From Heliobacterium mobile (GTDB lineage Bacteria; Bacillota; Desulfitobacteriia; Heliobacteriales; Heliobacteriaceae), in contig NZ_WNKU01000003.1 of NCBI RefSeq assembly GCF_009720735.1, positions 162,124-226,123 on the forward strand: a stretch of DNA of 64,000 nucleotides, in the 5' to 3' direction. Under the pieces are notes generated by a model, which was not told the DNA's origin, made no database searches, and saw only the letters and a program-made list of their open reading frames with translations. Shown in pieces: positions 1-9,853 of the stretch. How positions within the stretch are numbered: the stretch's first letter is position 1; each line of letters starts with the position of its first letter. The translations under genes were made by a program, and so were the position numbers.

Positions 1-84
1 AATAATACCACCAAGGCGTTTTGTGTTTCTATTATTGGAACCGAGAAAATCCCGGCATGTTCGGAAGTCCCAGGGACATGATTT

Positions 85-1518
85 TTACTGGAACGTCCGG
101 AACACGTCAGCGATTTCCTCTACGATCTGCTTTAGTTCAACGAGGTCGGGGCCTTCTCCCATGACCCGGATGAGCGGCTCTGTACCGGAGGGGCGAACGA
201 GGATACGTCCATGGCCATCCAGTTTTTCTTGACCCGCCTCAACTGCTGCTAAGGCTTCTGGCGCATTCATGCAGCTTTTGTCTTTCACCCGCACGTTGAC
301 CAGCAGTTGCGGAAGGCGCTGCATTTGACCAGCCAGTTCCGAAAGGGGTTTTCCCGTCTCCTTCATCACTGTGATCAACTGCAGAGCTGTCAGTTCCCCG
401 TCGCCGGTGGTGTTGTGCTGCAGAGAAAGGATGTGGCCCGACTGTTCGCCGCCGAAGACGGCATCATGCTGCAACAAAGCCTCCAGTACGTAGCGGTCGC
501 CCACTTTGGTTTCGAGGATGTGGATGCCTGCCTGTTTTAAGGCGATATGTAATCCCATATTGCTCATCACGGTCACGGCGACGGTATCTTTCGGCAGTTG
601 TCCCTTTGCTTTCATATGTAAGGCGCAGGTAACGATAATCTGGTCACCATCGACGATATTTCCTTTTTCGTCAACAGCGATGAGCCGGTCGGCATCGCCG
701 TCCAAAGCGAGTCCCAGGTGGGCGCCATGGTCGACGACAGCCCGGCTGAGCTCCTCCGGATGGGTGGAACCACAGCCGTCGTTGATGTTCGTACCGTCCG
801 GCTCGCAGAAGATCGGGATCACTTCGGCGCCCAGTTCTCGCAGTACCCGGGGAGCCACACGAGAAGCCGCACCATTCGCCCCGTCAACGACGATTTTCAA
901 ACCGGAAAAGTCTACGGGGACGGTCTGCTTTAAAAACTCGATATACATGGTCTCGGCATCGGTCACCGGACAAACTCTTCCCACTTGTACACCGATCGGG
1001 GCTGGCAAACCATCGCTATGGTGGCCCTCTGCATCGCCGAGGCAGTCGCTTGAACTGGTGTCACTGCAACCATTCTTGTCACAGGGCTTATCGCCCGATT
1101 CTTTGCCTATTCCTAGAATGTAGCTTTCGATTTCTTCTTCTACGGCATCAGGAAGTTTGAAGCCCGATGCGGAGAAAAACTTAATGCCGTTGTCAGCCAC
1201 CGGGTTGTGGGAAGCGGAGATGACGACACCCGCCGTCGCTTCAAGCTTCCGGGTCAGGTAGGCGATCCCGGGCGTAGGAAGTACACCGACCGGCAAGGCT
1301 TCCCCACCGACAGAAGTGATGCCGGCGATGAGGGCCGCCTCCAGCATATCCCCGGAGATGCGCGTGTCCTTACCGATGACGATGCGCGGATGGGGCGCTT
1401 CTTTGCTGAGCACATAGGCTCCAGCCCGGCCTAGTTTAAAGGCGAGTTCCGGCGTCAGTTCTTTATTGGCGACGCCGCGAACACCATCAGTACCGAAGAG
1501 TTTACCCACAGGTTCCAT
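85..1518 (-). CDS. glmM: Phosphoglucosamine mutase GlmM
   Basis: Converts glucosamine-6-phosphate to glucosamine-1-phosphate for peptidoglycan precursor synthesis in the cytoplasm. Seen: N-terminal [10 protein letters not shown], the phosphoserine loop SASHNP near residue 101, the metal loop DGDADR near 270, and the phosphate-binding [12 protein letters not shown] near the C-terminus. ATG start with AAGGGG just upstream. At 477 aa it is about 30 residues longer than the usual 445-450; the excess is a low-complexity Cys/Ser/Asp/Gly insert around residues 134-172, between the active-site loop and domain 2. It is the last gene of the cdaA-cdaR cluster, the conserved Firmicutes arrangement linking c-di-AMP to wall synthesis. 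Identity is certain; the role of the insert is unknown. Confidence 0.97.
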   Translation of the reverse strand: MEPVGKLFGTDGVRGVANKELTPELAFKLGRAGAYVLSKEAPHPRIVIGKDTRISGDMLEAALIAGITSVGGEALPVGVLPTPGIAYLTRKLEATAGVVISASHNPVADNGIKFFSASGFKLPDAVEEEIESYILGIGKESGDKPCDKNGCSDTSSSDCLGDAEGHHSDGLPAPIGVQVGRVCPVTDAETMYIEFLKQTVPVDFSGLKIVVDGANGAASRVAPRVLRELGAEVIPIFCEPDGTNINDGCGSTHPEELSRAVVDHGAHLGLALDGDADRLIAVDEKGNIVDGDQIIVTCALHMKAKGQLPKDTVAVTVMSNMGLHIALKQAGIHILETKVGDRYVLEALLQHDAVFGGEQSGHILSLQHNTTGDGELTALQLITVMKETGKPLSELAGQMQRLPQLLVNVRVKDKSCMNAPEALAAVEAGQEKLDGHGRILVRPSGTEPLIRVMGEGPDLVELKQIVEEIADVFRTFQ

Positions 1519-1699
1519 TCCCCTTTATCACTCTTATTATCTAATTTTTTTTATGAAAAAGCCATTTTCATGATAGCCTGTGGCCCAATGGGCCATGAAC
1601 GTTTTATTTTATTGTTGCGTTGTTTTTGCTTTTAATTGAAATTTATATTTTCCAATTGCCTTTGACTTCTTCCAGTTAGTTTTCTGTCACCGATTCCGT
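1519..1699. other. Gap between glmM and FAD oxidoreductase
   Basis: About 180 bases, AT-rich, with the short palindrome TGGCCCAATGGGCCA near 1579-1593. No convincing promoter, terminator or small gene seen. Confidence 0.4.
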
Positions 1700-3472
1700 T
1701 TACGCCTCGACCAAACGGTAGGTAGAGATGATCGCGTCGGCCACCCGTAGGCCGTCTACAGCAGCACTGACGATGCCTCCCGCATAACCAGCGCCCTCTC
1801 CAGCTGGGTAAAGGCCATGGAGGTCCGGCGACTGCAGAGACTCATCACGAAGGATGCGCCAGGGGGCTGATGTGCGCGTCTCTACGCCCGTTAGCACCGC
1901 CTGGGCCATATCAAAGCCTTGTATTTTCCGTCCGAAATTTTTCAGCCCTGCTTGCAAGGCTTCGCCGACCTCTTTCGGGAGGCTCGCGTGCAAGTTGGCC
2001 GCCGTAACGTCTGGTTGATAGGTGGGCGTGACGAGCGCTCCTGTTAGATCGCCTTTTTGGTCGGCCAAAAAGTCACCGACCGTCTGGGCTGGCGCTCGGT
2101 AATTGGATCCGCCTAGTTCAAAGGCTTTGCGTTCCCAGATGCGCTGAAACTCAGCGCCGCCGAGCGGACCGGGCGAGGGAAAATCTTCCGGACCGACCGA
2201 GACGACCAGGGCCGAGTTGGCCACGCCCGTGTCTCGGGCGTATTCGCTCATGCCGTTGGTGACGACGCCACCTTCTTCTGAGGCAGCTGCGACCACGGTA
2301 CCGCCGGGACACATGCAGAAAGAGAAGACCGTCCGTCCGGCTTCTTGGATTTTCGTGTGTAGTTGATAGTCGGCCACACCAAGGCGTTCGTGCCCAGCCA
2401 TTTCCCCATACTGGGACCGGTCAATCAATTCCTGAGGATGTTCCACCCGAAGACCGATCGCAAAGGGTTTCGCCTGCATAGGCACATCCTGATGGTATAA
2501 GTTCTTTACCGTATCTCGGGCACTGTGGCCAATGGCTAGAACAACAATCTCGGCCGGTATCTCCCTACTTTCAGACGGACTATCTACAAGCAGACTACCT
2601 ACAGGCAGACTTTTTGTAGACAGACCCCCTGCATCAGAGCTACCCGCACTAAACTTAGTCAAACCCTTTTGGTTAGCATGTTTATTCAAATGCTCGGCCA
2701 TAAGCTCGCTCTCTTTCGTGAGCTTCACCCCGGCTACCCGGCGGCCGAGTGCCGTCTTCTCAAGGATCAGTTCGTCCACCTGAGCACCAAAGAAGACCTC
2801 TCCGCCCTGTTCCTCCAAACGCTTCCGGAGGTTGCGGACCACCTGACGGAGCACATCGGTTCCCACATGGGGCTTAGCCTTGTAGAGGATCTCCTGGGGC
2901 GCTCCCGCTTCAGCGAGCCGTTCGAAGACCTCTGTAATCCGGGGATCATGGGTCCTCGTCGTCAGTTTACCATCGGAAAAGGTCCCGGCGCCGCCTTCTC
3001 CAAACTGCACATTCGAATTGACCTGCAATTCTCCCGTCTCCCAGAACCGGCGTACGTCTTCCGTTCTCCGGTCCACATCGTAGCCTCGTTCCAAGAGAAT
3101 TGGCCGGTAACCGGCTTCGGCGAGTTTTAAGGCGGCGAAGTAGCCGCAAGGTCCCGCGCCGACGACGATAGGACGGCTAGTCAGTGGCTCGTTTCCTCGC
3201 AACAGCGGCTTCACTTTTTCTTCTTTGACGATGGCAATTTGGCTATCCTTTTCTACAATTCCGCTGGGGATCTTCACGTCGGCCTTGAGGAGGACTTCCA
3301 CCGTGTAGACGAAACGGATATCGGCCTTTTTGCGAGCATCGACAGCTTCACGTATGATATTCAGTTCAGCGATTTGGCCAGGCTTCAAGCCCAGCCGTTT
3401 TGCCGCCTTCGGCAAAAGACGGCCGGTGTCTTCCGACAAGCCGGCCCGTAAATTGGCAATCCGTATCTTCAA
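1700..3472 (-). CDS. FAD-dependent dehydrogenase (COG2509-like)
   Basis: Predicted flavoprotein oxidoreductase; substrate unknown. Seen: an N-terminal RNA-binding-like domain (KIRIANLRAG to about residue 90), then the dinucleotide-binding motif VVGAGPCGYFAALKLAEAG, a conserved FGEGGAGTFSDGKL segment, and a C-terminal YPAGEGAGYAGGI flavin motif. A TTG start at 3472 with AAAGGAG upstream gives about 590 aa and begins where family members usually begin; an upstream in-frame start at 3565 would overlap cdaR. A low-complexity Ser/Gly/Leu-rich insert of about 45 residues lies in the middle (DNA about 2560-2690). It sits between cdaR and glmM, probably co-transcribed; its link to c-di-AMP or wall synthesis is not established. 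Confidence 0.85.
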   Translation of the reverse strand: MKIRIANLRAGLSEDTGRLLPKAAKRLGLKPGQIAELNIIREAVDARKKADIRFVYTVEVLLKADVKIPSGIVEKDSQIAIVKEEKVKPLLRGNEPLTSRPIVVGAGPCGYFAALKLAEAGYRPILLERGYDVDRRTEDVRRFWETGELQVNSNVQFGEGGAGTFSDGKLTTRTHDPRITEVFERLAEAGAPQEILYKAKPHVGTDVLRQVVRNLRKRLEEQGGEVFFGAQVDELILEKTALGRRVAGVKLTKESELMAEHLNKHANQKGLTKFSAGSSDAGGLSTKSLPVGSLLVDSPSESREIPAEIVVLAIGHSARDTVKNLYHQDVPMQAKPFAIGLRVEHPQELIDRSQYGEMAGHERLGVADYQLHTKIQEAGRTVFSFCMCPGGTVVAAASEEGGVVTNGMSEYARDTGVANSALVVSVGPEDFPSPGPLGGAEFQRIWERKAFELGGSNYRAPAQTVGDFLADQKGDLTGALVTPTYQPDVTAANLHASLPKEVGEALQAGLKNFGRKIQGFDMAQAVLTGVETRTSAPWRILRDESLQSPDLHGLYPAGEGAGYAGGIVSAAVDGLRVADAIISTYRLVEA

Positions 3473-3497
3473 ATTCGTCCCAAAGGCTCCTTTCGGC

Positions 3498-4547
3498 TCA
3501 CTGACCTTCCTTAGCAGGTTCCTTCGTTCCATTCGGGGTTCCCGTACCCGTACCCGTTCCACCACCGGTCGGGGTTTGCCCGCTTGCCGGCGGTACCGTC
3601 TCCGCAGGGGTTGTGGCCGATACGGCTTCGATGACGACGGTCACTCTCACCATGCCTTGGGCGGCGTTCTGCGGGCGAATCCCGTTCGGGAACTGGAGGG
3701 GCACATCTCTAACGACGTCTCCTTTAGCCTCCGTGATGTCTACCGGTGAGGTGGAAAGGCTACGCACTTCCGGTGACATTTCCACAGGCAATTGGACCGT
3801 GACGGATGCCGGTTCGACCCGCGTGGAGGCGACACGGTATCCTTTTGCCGGGGTTCCAACGACTTGCGGTTGTATGTTTGCCGTCTTAGAGGTAATCTCC
3901 TGGGTGATCGGTACGTTTACTTCGACCGAACGCGGCGAGATTTGGATCCGCCCGTCATCGTTATTGATGTACGGTTCCATGATGCTCACCGGCAGGCTGC
4001 GAAGGATCGATTCTTTTCCCCCGACCGGTATCTGAACGCCGACCTTCCGGATCGCTTTTAGTTTTTCTCGGGGTCCGCTGAGGACAACATCGGCTGGTTG
4101 AAAGGTGGGATCGCCCATCTTATACCCTGTCGGCAGGGTGCCTTTGTATTCCCAGGCGACGGGAACGGTGCGGGTCTCTAAGACATCTACGTTCAGGTTG
4201 AGCTCTGATGGCGTACGACTGATCACCTGTACGTTGGACGGTGAATCGACTTGAATACTAACCGTCAGCGGTCCGGGCTTGGCACCGGATAAGCTGAGCC
4301 GGGCCCGGAAATCTCGCGACGATAAGTTCGCTAATATCGACTTCGGTCCCCGGACCTTAAGTTCCACCACGTTCGGCGGTTCCGGGTCGAGCACATAGCC
4401 CGCTTCCAGGCCTTCTCGTTCGAGCGTGACGGGAAAGGTTTGTGTCCCTTGCTGCTCCGCCTGTACATAGATCCATAGAAGGACGGCTAAGGCAAGGGCA
4501 GCCGCCTTATAGAGCCAGTTACGGCGTGCTGTTTCGGCGAGATCCAT
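3498..4547 (-). CDS. cdaR: CdaA regulatory protein CdaR (YbbR domains)
   Basis: Membrane-anchored extracytoplasmic protein that modulates the diadenylate cyclase CdaA. Seen: one N-terminal membrane segment (KAAALALAVLLWIYVQAE), then about three tandem YbbR beta-domains, then a Thr/Gly/Pro-rich tail (PTGGGTGTGTGTPNGTKEP). The chosen ATG at 4547 overlaps the cdaA stop as TAATG and has GGAGGGGG 8 nt upstream; an in-frame TTG at 4565 is less likely. About 349 aa. The overlap with cdaA implies translational coupling. Confidence 0.93.
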   Translation of the reverse strand: MDLAETARRNWLYKAAALALAVLLWIYVQAEQQGTQTFPVTLEREGLEAGYVLDPEPPNVVELKVRGPKSILANLSSRDFRARLSLSGAKPGPLTVSIQVDSPSNVQVISRTPSELNLNVDVLETRTVPVAWEYKGTLPTGYKMGDPTFQPADVVLSGPREKLKAIRKVGVQIPVGGKESILRSLPVSIMEPYINNDDGRIQISPRSVEVNVPITQEITSKTANIQPQVVGTPAKGYRVASTRVEPASVTVQLPVEMSPEVRSLSTSPVDITEAKGDVVRDVPLQFPNGIRPQNAAQGMVRVTVVIEAVSATTPAETVPPASGQTPTGGGTGTGTGTPNGTKEPAKEGQ

Positions 4548-5359
4548 TATTGCTGCCCCCTCCAATGCCAGAATGGCCGCGTATTTGACGACTTCGGTTG
4601 CAGCAATTCTTCTAACCGTGATCGCAGGGATGTCTCATCTAAGAAGCGGGTCAGTCTCCCATCGACGGACAGGGATAAGTTGCCTGTCTCTTCCGAGACG
4701 ATCACCGCCACGGCGTCGCATTGTTCGGTAATGCCGATGCCGGCCCGGTGCCGGGTGCCCAGTTCCCGGGACAGATCGGGGTCGTCTGTCAACGGAAGGT
4801 AACAGGCCGCCGCGATGACCCGATCGCCCCGGACGACGACAGCGCCGTCGTGAAGGGGTGTCTTGGGGATGAATATGTTCACGAGAAACTCGCTCGATAC
4901 TTTCCCGTCGATAAATGTCCCGGTCTCGATGACATCATTGACACCGGTTTTTCGTTCGATGATGATCAGCGCACCGATCTTGTTTTTGACGAGCACGCCG
5001 ACGGCGCGAACGATTTCCCCGATGACTAAGCTTCTGTCCTCATCGCCCATCACAGCGAGCTGAGCTGGAAAAAGTTTACCCCGCCCCAACTGTTCTAAGG
5101 TACGGCGCAGTTCCGGTTGAAAAACGACAGGAAGCGCCACGATGAGCGCTGTCCAGGCTTGTTTTAAAAGCCAGCTCAAGGTGGTCAGGCTGAGGGCTTC
5201 GCTCAGATAGGAGGCGATGATTAACACACCGAACCCTTTGAGCAATTGCACCGCCCGGGTGCCTTTTATAAACATGGTGAGCCGGTAAATGATATAGGCA
5301 ACGGCCAAGATGTCTATGAGTGCGATCAGGTTGAACTTTTCCAAGGCCGGTGGAATCAT
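4547..5359 (-). CDS. cdaA: Diadenylate cyclase CdaA (DAC domain)
   Basis: Makes cyclic di-AMP from two ATP; a membrane protein of the c-di-AMP pathway controlling potassium, osmotic balance and wall homeostasis. Seen: about three N-terminal membrane helices within residues 10-80, then the DAC domain with LHDGAVVVRGD (DGA at 171) and GTRHRAG (RHR at 203), the two signature motifs. 270 aa, normal for the family. ATG start with a near-perfect ribosome site GAGGAGGTGATCTG. First gene of the cdaA-cdaR-FAD enzyme-glmM cluster. Confidence 0.97.
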   Translation of the reverse strand: MIPPALEKFNLIALIDILAVAYIIYRLTMFIKGTRAVQLLKGFGVLIIASYLSEALSLTTLSWLLKQAWTALIVALPVVFQPELRRTLEQLGRGKLFPAQLAVMGDEDRSLVIGEIVRAVGVLVKNKIGALIIIERKTGVNDVIETGTFIDGKVSSEFLVNIFIPKTPLHDGAVVVRGDRVIAAACYLPLTDDPDLSRELGTRHRAGIGITEQCDAVAVIVSEETGNLSLSVDGRLTRFLDETSLRSRLEELLQPKSSNTRPFWHWRGQQ

Positions 5360-5497
5360 CAGATCACCTCCTCTTCTAGATTTTCTCTATTCGAGGGCAA
5401 AATCCCTTGTGGCAAAATCCGGTTTGCGACTATAATGGAGGCAGAATCGTATTTCATTTTTTGACAAGATTTTCATTTAAGGTGGTGCCAGGAACAG

Positions 5498-5875
5498 ATG
5501 TGGTTACCTCTCGTCGGGCTCGCCCTGGGGGTTTTTATTGGTTCCGTATTATCCGTTACGATTCCTATTGAGTATGCCAAGTACATGTCGATTGCGGTCC
5601 TGGCGGCGTTAGACTCTGTCTTCGGCTCTTTGCGGAGCTTTTTGGAGGACAAATTTGACGCCCTGATCCTGTTGACGGGCTTCTTCACCAATGCCGTTTT
5701 GGCAGCGCTACTCGCCTATATCGGCGATCGGCTCGGTGTCGACCTGTTCCTCGCTGCCGTCTTCGCCTTCGGTGTCCGGATTTTCCAGAATCTCGCCGTC
5801 ATCCGCCGTTATATCATCGACCGGATTGTCCGGCCCCGCGTGAAAACGCCGCCGAACAATCTTGAAAAAGCCTAG
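5498..5875 (+). CDS. Small basic membrane protein (DUF1290/Sbp-like)
   Basis: 125 aa with three predicted hydrophobic segments (residues about 3-22, 55-75 and 82-100) and a basic C-terminal tail (RRYIIDRIVRPRVKTPP). The segment IPIEYAKYMSIAVLAALDSVFG matches the small-basic-protein (DUF1290) family, often found near cell-division genes in Firmicutes; function unknown. ATG start with AAGGTGG upstream. A possible sigma-A promoter with TATAAT at 5431-5436 lies upstream. Divergent from cdaA. Confidence 0.8.
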   Translation: MWLPLVGLALGVFIGSVLSVTIPIEYAKYMSIAVLAALDSVFGSLRSFLEDKFDALILLTGFFTNAVLAALLAYIGDRLGVDLFLAAVFAFGVRIFQNLAVIRRYIIDRIVRPRVKTPPNNLEKA

Positions 5876-5953
5876 GGAACGAGTACACCCACCGTTGGGG
5901 ATTTGTTCTCGTCATAACCTCTATTTTATCTTTAGTTTTGTGGAAAAGCAAAG

Positions 5954-5981
5954 GCCTGCCCAGATTTTGGGCAGGCTTTTT
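5954..5981 (+). terminator. Rho-independent terminator
   Basis: Stem GCCTGCCC / GGGCAGGC with a 7-nt loop followed by six T. It ends the small basic protein transcript and may also stop the cimA operon from the other strand, where the T-tract is weaker. Confidence 0.85.
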
Positions 5982-6142
5982 CACTGTTTCTCTTTTGCGG
6001 TCTCAAGATTCTGTGGACTTTCGGATTTGCCAGGGATTTGACAGAGGGACTCGACAGACTGATCGGACAGTCATGTTTCGTCGGGACTATGCCTTCAGTG
6101 CAAGTAAGGTATGGGTACGGCTGTTAGGCAGCCAATACGTTG

Positions 6143-7789
6143 TTAGGCAGTCGTTGCGGCTGCCTCAGAGGCCACTTCGGTCGCTTCCACTGGGTCCGTC
6201 TCTACTTGACCGTGCTTGAGCAAGCCGTACTGGAAGGAATCCATCAATGCTTGCCAGGACGCTTCGATGATGTTCGCCGAGACGCCGACAGTGCTCCAAC
6301 TATCCTGGTGGTTCCTTGTTTCGATGAGAACGCGGACTTTGGCGCCGGTAGCATCTTTCTCGTCGAGCACCCGCACCTTGTAGTCAGTGAGGTGGCAGTC
6401 GCCCAAGAAGGGATAATGACTGATCAAGGCTTTGCGCAGGGCGTTATCGACGGCGTTGACGGGACCGTTGCCTTCGGCCGCGGTGTGCACGACCTGGTCG
6501 CCGACACGCAGCTTGATCATGGCTTCCGACGTGAATTCAGCGTCAGAACGCTTTTCGATGATCAGGCGGATCGAATCGAGAACAAAAGGAACGGGATCTT
6601 CACCGAAGGCGCGGCGGAGAAGGACTTCGAAAGAAGCTTCGGCACCTTCAAACTGGAAGCCCTGATGTTCCAGGTTTTTGATATTTTCAATGATCTGTTT
6701 CGTGTCGGCATTTTCCCGGTTTACATCGAGGCCGAGTTCTTTCGCCTTGTAGACGATATTGCTCATACCGGACAGTTCGGAGACGAGCACACGGCGCTGG
6801 TTTCCGACTTGTTCGGGCTCAATATGTTCATAGGTGCCGGGGTCTTTTAAGAGGGCTGATACATGCATGCCGCCCTTATGGGCAAAGGCGGAGTGTCCGA
6901 CAAAGGCCATGTCGTTGCGCAGGGTCACGTTGGCGATTTCAGCCACATAGTGAGCCGTTTCTGTCAGCAAGGCCACATTTTGCGCGGGCAGGCATTCCAT
7001 GTTCATTTTCAGTTGCAGGTTGGGGATGATGGAGCAGAGGTTGGCATTGCCGCAGCGTTCCCCATAGCCGTTGATCGTCCCTTGGATCTGCCGGGCGCCG
7101 GCCATGATCCCCATCAGGGAGTTGGCGACGGCGAGGTCGCCGTCATTATGGACATGGACGCCAACAGGGGCACGAAGGGTGAAGACCATTTCCTGGGTGA
7201 TGGCGAGCATATCCTGAGGTAACGTGCCGCCGTTGGTGTCGCAGAGGACGATCCAATCGGCACCGGCCTGTTCTGCGGCCAGTACCGCTTCTTTGGCGTA
7301 TTGGGGATTCGCTTTGTACCCGTCATAGAAGTGTTCCGCATCAAACATGACCTCTAAGCCTTGCTCTTTGAGAAAGGCAATGGAGTCTCGGATGATGCGC
7401 AGGTTCTCTTCCAAGGTCGTCCGCAGGGCGGCGGTGACATGGAAATCCCAGGTCTTGCCGAAAATCGTGACGACTGGGGCACCCGATTGTACCAACGCTT
7501 GCAGGTTGGCGTCTTCGCTGGCTTTCAAGCCGGGACGGCAGGTGGCGCCGAAGGCGGCAATTTTGGCATGCTTCCAGGGCATGCTCTTCGCCCGCTGGAA
7601 AAACTCCATATCTTTGGGGTTCGATCCGGGCCATCCGCCCTCAATGTAGGCTACACCAAGTTGGTCCAGTCGTGCTGCGATTTTGAGTTTGTCTTCCACA
7701 CTGAGGGAGATGCCCTCCCCTTGGGTTCCGTCGCGGAGCGTCGTATCATAGATAAAAACACGGTCCAATCGGGGCACCTCTTTCTCCAT
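6143..7789 (-). CDS. cimA: Citramalate synthase CimA
   Basis: Condenses pyruvate and acetyl-CoA to citramalate, the first step of threonine-independent isoleucine synthesis; citramalate is then processed by LeuCD and LeuB. Seen: DTTLRDGTQGEGISLSVEDK at the N-terminus, metal-binding HVHNDGDLAVANS, GTINGYGERCGNANL, HKGGMHVSA, and a C-terminal LeuA-type allosteric domain (about residues 400-530). 548 aa, slightly long. ATG start. It lies downstream of leuB in the ilv-leu operon with no ilvA in the window, which supports CimA over a generic isopropylmalate synthase. Confidence 0.93.
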   Translation of the reverse strand: MEKEVPRLDRVFIYDTTLRDGTQGEGISLSVEDKLKIAARLDQLGVAYIEGGWPGSNPKDMEFFQRAKSMPWKHAKIAAFGATCRPGLKASEDANLQALVQSGAPVVTIFGKTWDFHVTAALRTTLEENLRIIRDSIAFLKEQGLEVMFDAEHFYDGYKANPQYAKEAVLAAEQAGADWIVLCDTNGGTLPQDMLAITQEMVFTLRAPVGVHVHNDGDLAVANSLMGIMAGARQIQGTINGYGERCGNANLCSIIPNLQLKMNMECLPAQNVALLTETAHYVAEIANVTLRNDMAFVGHSAFAHKGGMHVSALLKDPGTYEHIEPEQVGNQRRVLVSELSGMSNIVYKAKELGLDVNRENADTKQIIENIKNLEHQGFQFEGAEASFEVLLRRAFGEDPVPFVLDSIRLIIEKRSDAEFTSEAMIKLRVGDQVVHTAAEGNGPVNAVDNALRKALISHYPFLGDCHLTDYKVRVLDEKDATGAKVRVLIETRNHQDSWSTVGVSANIIEASWQALMDSFQYGLLKHGQVETDPVEATEVASEAAATTA

Positions 7790-7882
7790 CGGTAACTCTT
7801 ACAGGTACAACGACGTGTTTCAGCCGGCATCTTTGCGCTTGTGAGCACAATATTCCAGCATTGATATGCGTGAAGAGCCGGC

Positions 7883-8956
7883 TTAAGCCAGCTCTTCTAA
7901 TACGCGATCAGTCATTTCTTCGGTGTTGACGAGGGTTTTTCCTGCTTCCATGATGTCGCCCGTACGGAAACCTTTCGATAAAACTTTTTCGACGGCATCT
8001 TCGATGGCCCGAGCTTCAGTCACCAGGTTGAAGGAGTATTCGAGCATCATCGCCGTCGACAGGATGGTGGCCAAGGGGTTGGCCTTTTTCTGTCCGGCGA
8101 TGTCCGGCGCGGAACCGTGAGCCGGTTCGTAGAGAGCGACGTTGCCGCCGATGGAGGCCGACGGGAGCATCCCCAGGGAAGCCGAGAGCATGGAAGCCTG
8201 GTCGGTGAGGATGTCGCCGAAGGTGTTTTCGGTGACGACGACGTCAAACTGCCGGGGGTTGCGGACGAGCTGCATGGCAGCGTTGTCAACATACATATGT
8301 GTCAAGGTCACATCGGGATAGTCAGCGGCGACACGGATGGCCGTCTCCCGCCAGAGCCGGGACGCTTCGAGGACGTTGGCTTTGTCGACGGAGCAGACTT
8401 CCTTGCGGGTGCGCTTGCGAGCCGCTTCAAAAGCCAGGCGGACGATGCGTTCGATCTCTGGTGTCGAGTACAGCATGGTATCCCAAGCTCTTTCCACACC
8501 ATCGACGGTTTCGCGGCCTTTGGGACCGAAGTACATACCTCCGGTCAGTTCCCGGATGACGACCATGTCGGTGCCTTCGAGGACTTCCTTTTTCAAGGTT
8601 GAGGCATCGGCGAGGGCGCTGTACATCCGGCAAGGACGGATGTTGGCGTAGAGGCCGAGCTCTTTGCGCAGGGGAAGGAGTGCGCCTACTTCCGGTCGGA
8701 GGTGAGTCGGCAAGTTATCCCATTTGGGGCCGCCGATAGCGCCGAGGAGGACGGCATCGCTGTTGTAACAGAGTCCCAGCGTTTCTTCAGGCAGGGGATG
8801 GCCGGTCGCATCGATGGCGGCGCCGCCGATGAGGCCTTGATTATACTCAAACTGGTGGCCGTATTTTTCGGCGATCTTGTCGAGGACGCGAATCGCCTGC
8901 GGGACGACTTCGGTACCGATACCGTCACCAGGAAGGACTGCGATACGGTAAGCCAC
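7883..8956 (-). CDS. leuB: 3-isopropylmalate dehydrogenase
   Basis: Oxidative decarboxylation of 3-isopropylmalate in leucine synthesis (and probably of methylmalate for isoleucine here). Seen: [23 protein letters not shown], the metal-binding [15 protein letters not shown], and [18 protein letters not shown] for NAD binding. 357 aa is normal. GTG start with AAGGAGA 7 nt upstream. Separated from leuD by a long structured spacer (see the inverted repeat at 9115-9298). Confidence 0.97.
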   Translation of the reverse strand: MAYRIAVLPGDGIGTEVVPQAIRVLDKIAEKYGHQFEYNQGLIGGAAIDATGHPLPEETLGLCYNSDAVLLGAIGGPKWDNLPTHLRPEVGALLPLRKELGLYANIRPCRMYSALADASTLKKEVLEGTDMVVIRELTGGMYFGPKGRETVDGVERAWDTMLYSTPEIERIVRLAFEAARKRTRKEVCSVDKANVLEASRLWRETAIRVAADYPDVTLTHMYVDNAAMQLVRNPRQFDVVVTENTFGDILTDQASMLSASLGMLPSASIGGNVALYEPAHGSAPDIAGQKKANPLATILSTAMMLEYSFNLVTEARAIEDAVEKVLSKGFRTGDIMEAGKTLVNTEEMTDRVLEELA

Positions 8957-8983
8957 GGTTTATCTCTCCTTAGGATGTCGTTA

Positions 8984-9036
8984 GGGTCATTGGCCGGCTC
9001 GCTATGATCTCCGAAATGCACACCGTCCAATGACCC
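8984..9036 (-). other. Hairpin upstream of leuB
   Basis: Arms GGGTCATTGG (8984-8993) and CCAATGACCC (9027-9036) are perfect 10-bp complements. Located just before the leuB ribosome site in the transcript; no T-tract, so not a standard terminator. Possible stability or processing element. Confidence 0.55.
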
Positions 9037-9114
9037 CAAGCAACCATCAGTGATTATGCTTGGTCATAGAAGTCAGTAGGGTCGCTCTTTCTGGTTTCTT
9101 TGCACTTACGTAAG

Positions 9115-9298
9115 AAATCTGGGGTGTAATGACGGAGTGAGCGATTGGGGCGTAACGGCGTCGTGAGCGAAAGTTGCGAAGCCGGAAAGTGCGCCATGGT
9201 TTACATGCAGAAAAGCCTTGGGGTTTGGCGCACCGGCGGAGCAACCGAGCGAACAGCCGTGAAGCCCTTAGCGAGCGGAGTCATTACACCCCCGATTT
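9115..9298. repeat. 184-bp long inverted repeat in the leuD-leuB spacer
   Basis: Outer arms 9115-9133 and 9280-9298 match at 18 of 19 positions (core GGGGTGTAATGAC). Further inside, GTTGC/GCAAC and GCCGG(AAA)GTGCGCC/GGCGCACCGGC also pair, so the whole stretch can fold into one long interrupted hairpin. No ORF of note. Could be a palindromic miniature element or a structured spacer in the polycistronic RNA. Confidence 0.6.
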
Positions 9299-9349
9299 AC
9301 CACATTGCACTACTAAGTACTAGATAAGAGCTAGAGTACAGAGTACCAA

Positions 9350-9853
9350 TTAGGCCTTGGCCTCGCTCAACCTCGTCTTCACATACTCCATGAGACCGCC
9401 GTTGCGGATGATCTCTTGCATGGAGGCGTCGAGGGCTTTGGCGGTGTAGGTTTGACCGGTGGTCATGTTGAAGATGACACCGCTGTCGGCGTTCACTTGG
9501 ATCACATCGCCTTCCCGGATGCCATCGACCGCTTCAGGGCACTCGAAGATGGGCAGCCCGATGTTGATGGCGTTGCGGAAGAAGATGCGGGCGAAGGATT
9601 TGGCGATGACGCAGGAGACGCCGGCGGCGCGGATGCAGATGGGCGCATGTTCCCGGGAGGAACCGCAGCCGAAGTTTTTGTCCGCGACGATGATGTCGCC
9701 ATTTTGCACTTTCTGCGGGAAGGTGGGGTCAGCATCTTCCATGCAGTGCTTGGCCAGTTCTTCCGGCACGCTCGTGTTCATGTAGCGAGCAGGGATGATG
9801 GCATCTGTATCGATGTCTTTCCCGAATTTCCAAACGCGGCCTGTGAACTCCAT
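9350..9853 (-). CDS. leuD: 3-isopropylmalate dehydratase small subunit
   Basis: Swivel-domain subunit of the LeuCD isomerase, which converts 2-isopropylmalate to 3-isopropylmalate. Seen: DAIIPARYMN near the N-terminus, NFGCGSSREHAP, and SFARIFFRNAINIGLP. 167 aa, the short archaeal/clostridial type. Its ATG directly follows the leuC stop codon (TAA-ATG), so translation is coupled. Confidence 0.97.
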   Translation of the reverse strand: MEFTGRVWKFGKDIDTDAIIPARYMNTSVPEELAKHCMEDADPTFPQKVQNGDIIVADKNFGCGSSREHAPICIRAAGVSCVIAKSFARIFFRNAINIGLPIFECPEAVDGIREGDVIQVNADSGVIFNMTTGQTYTAKALDASMQEIIRNGGLMEYVKTRLSEAKA

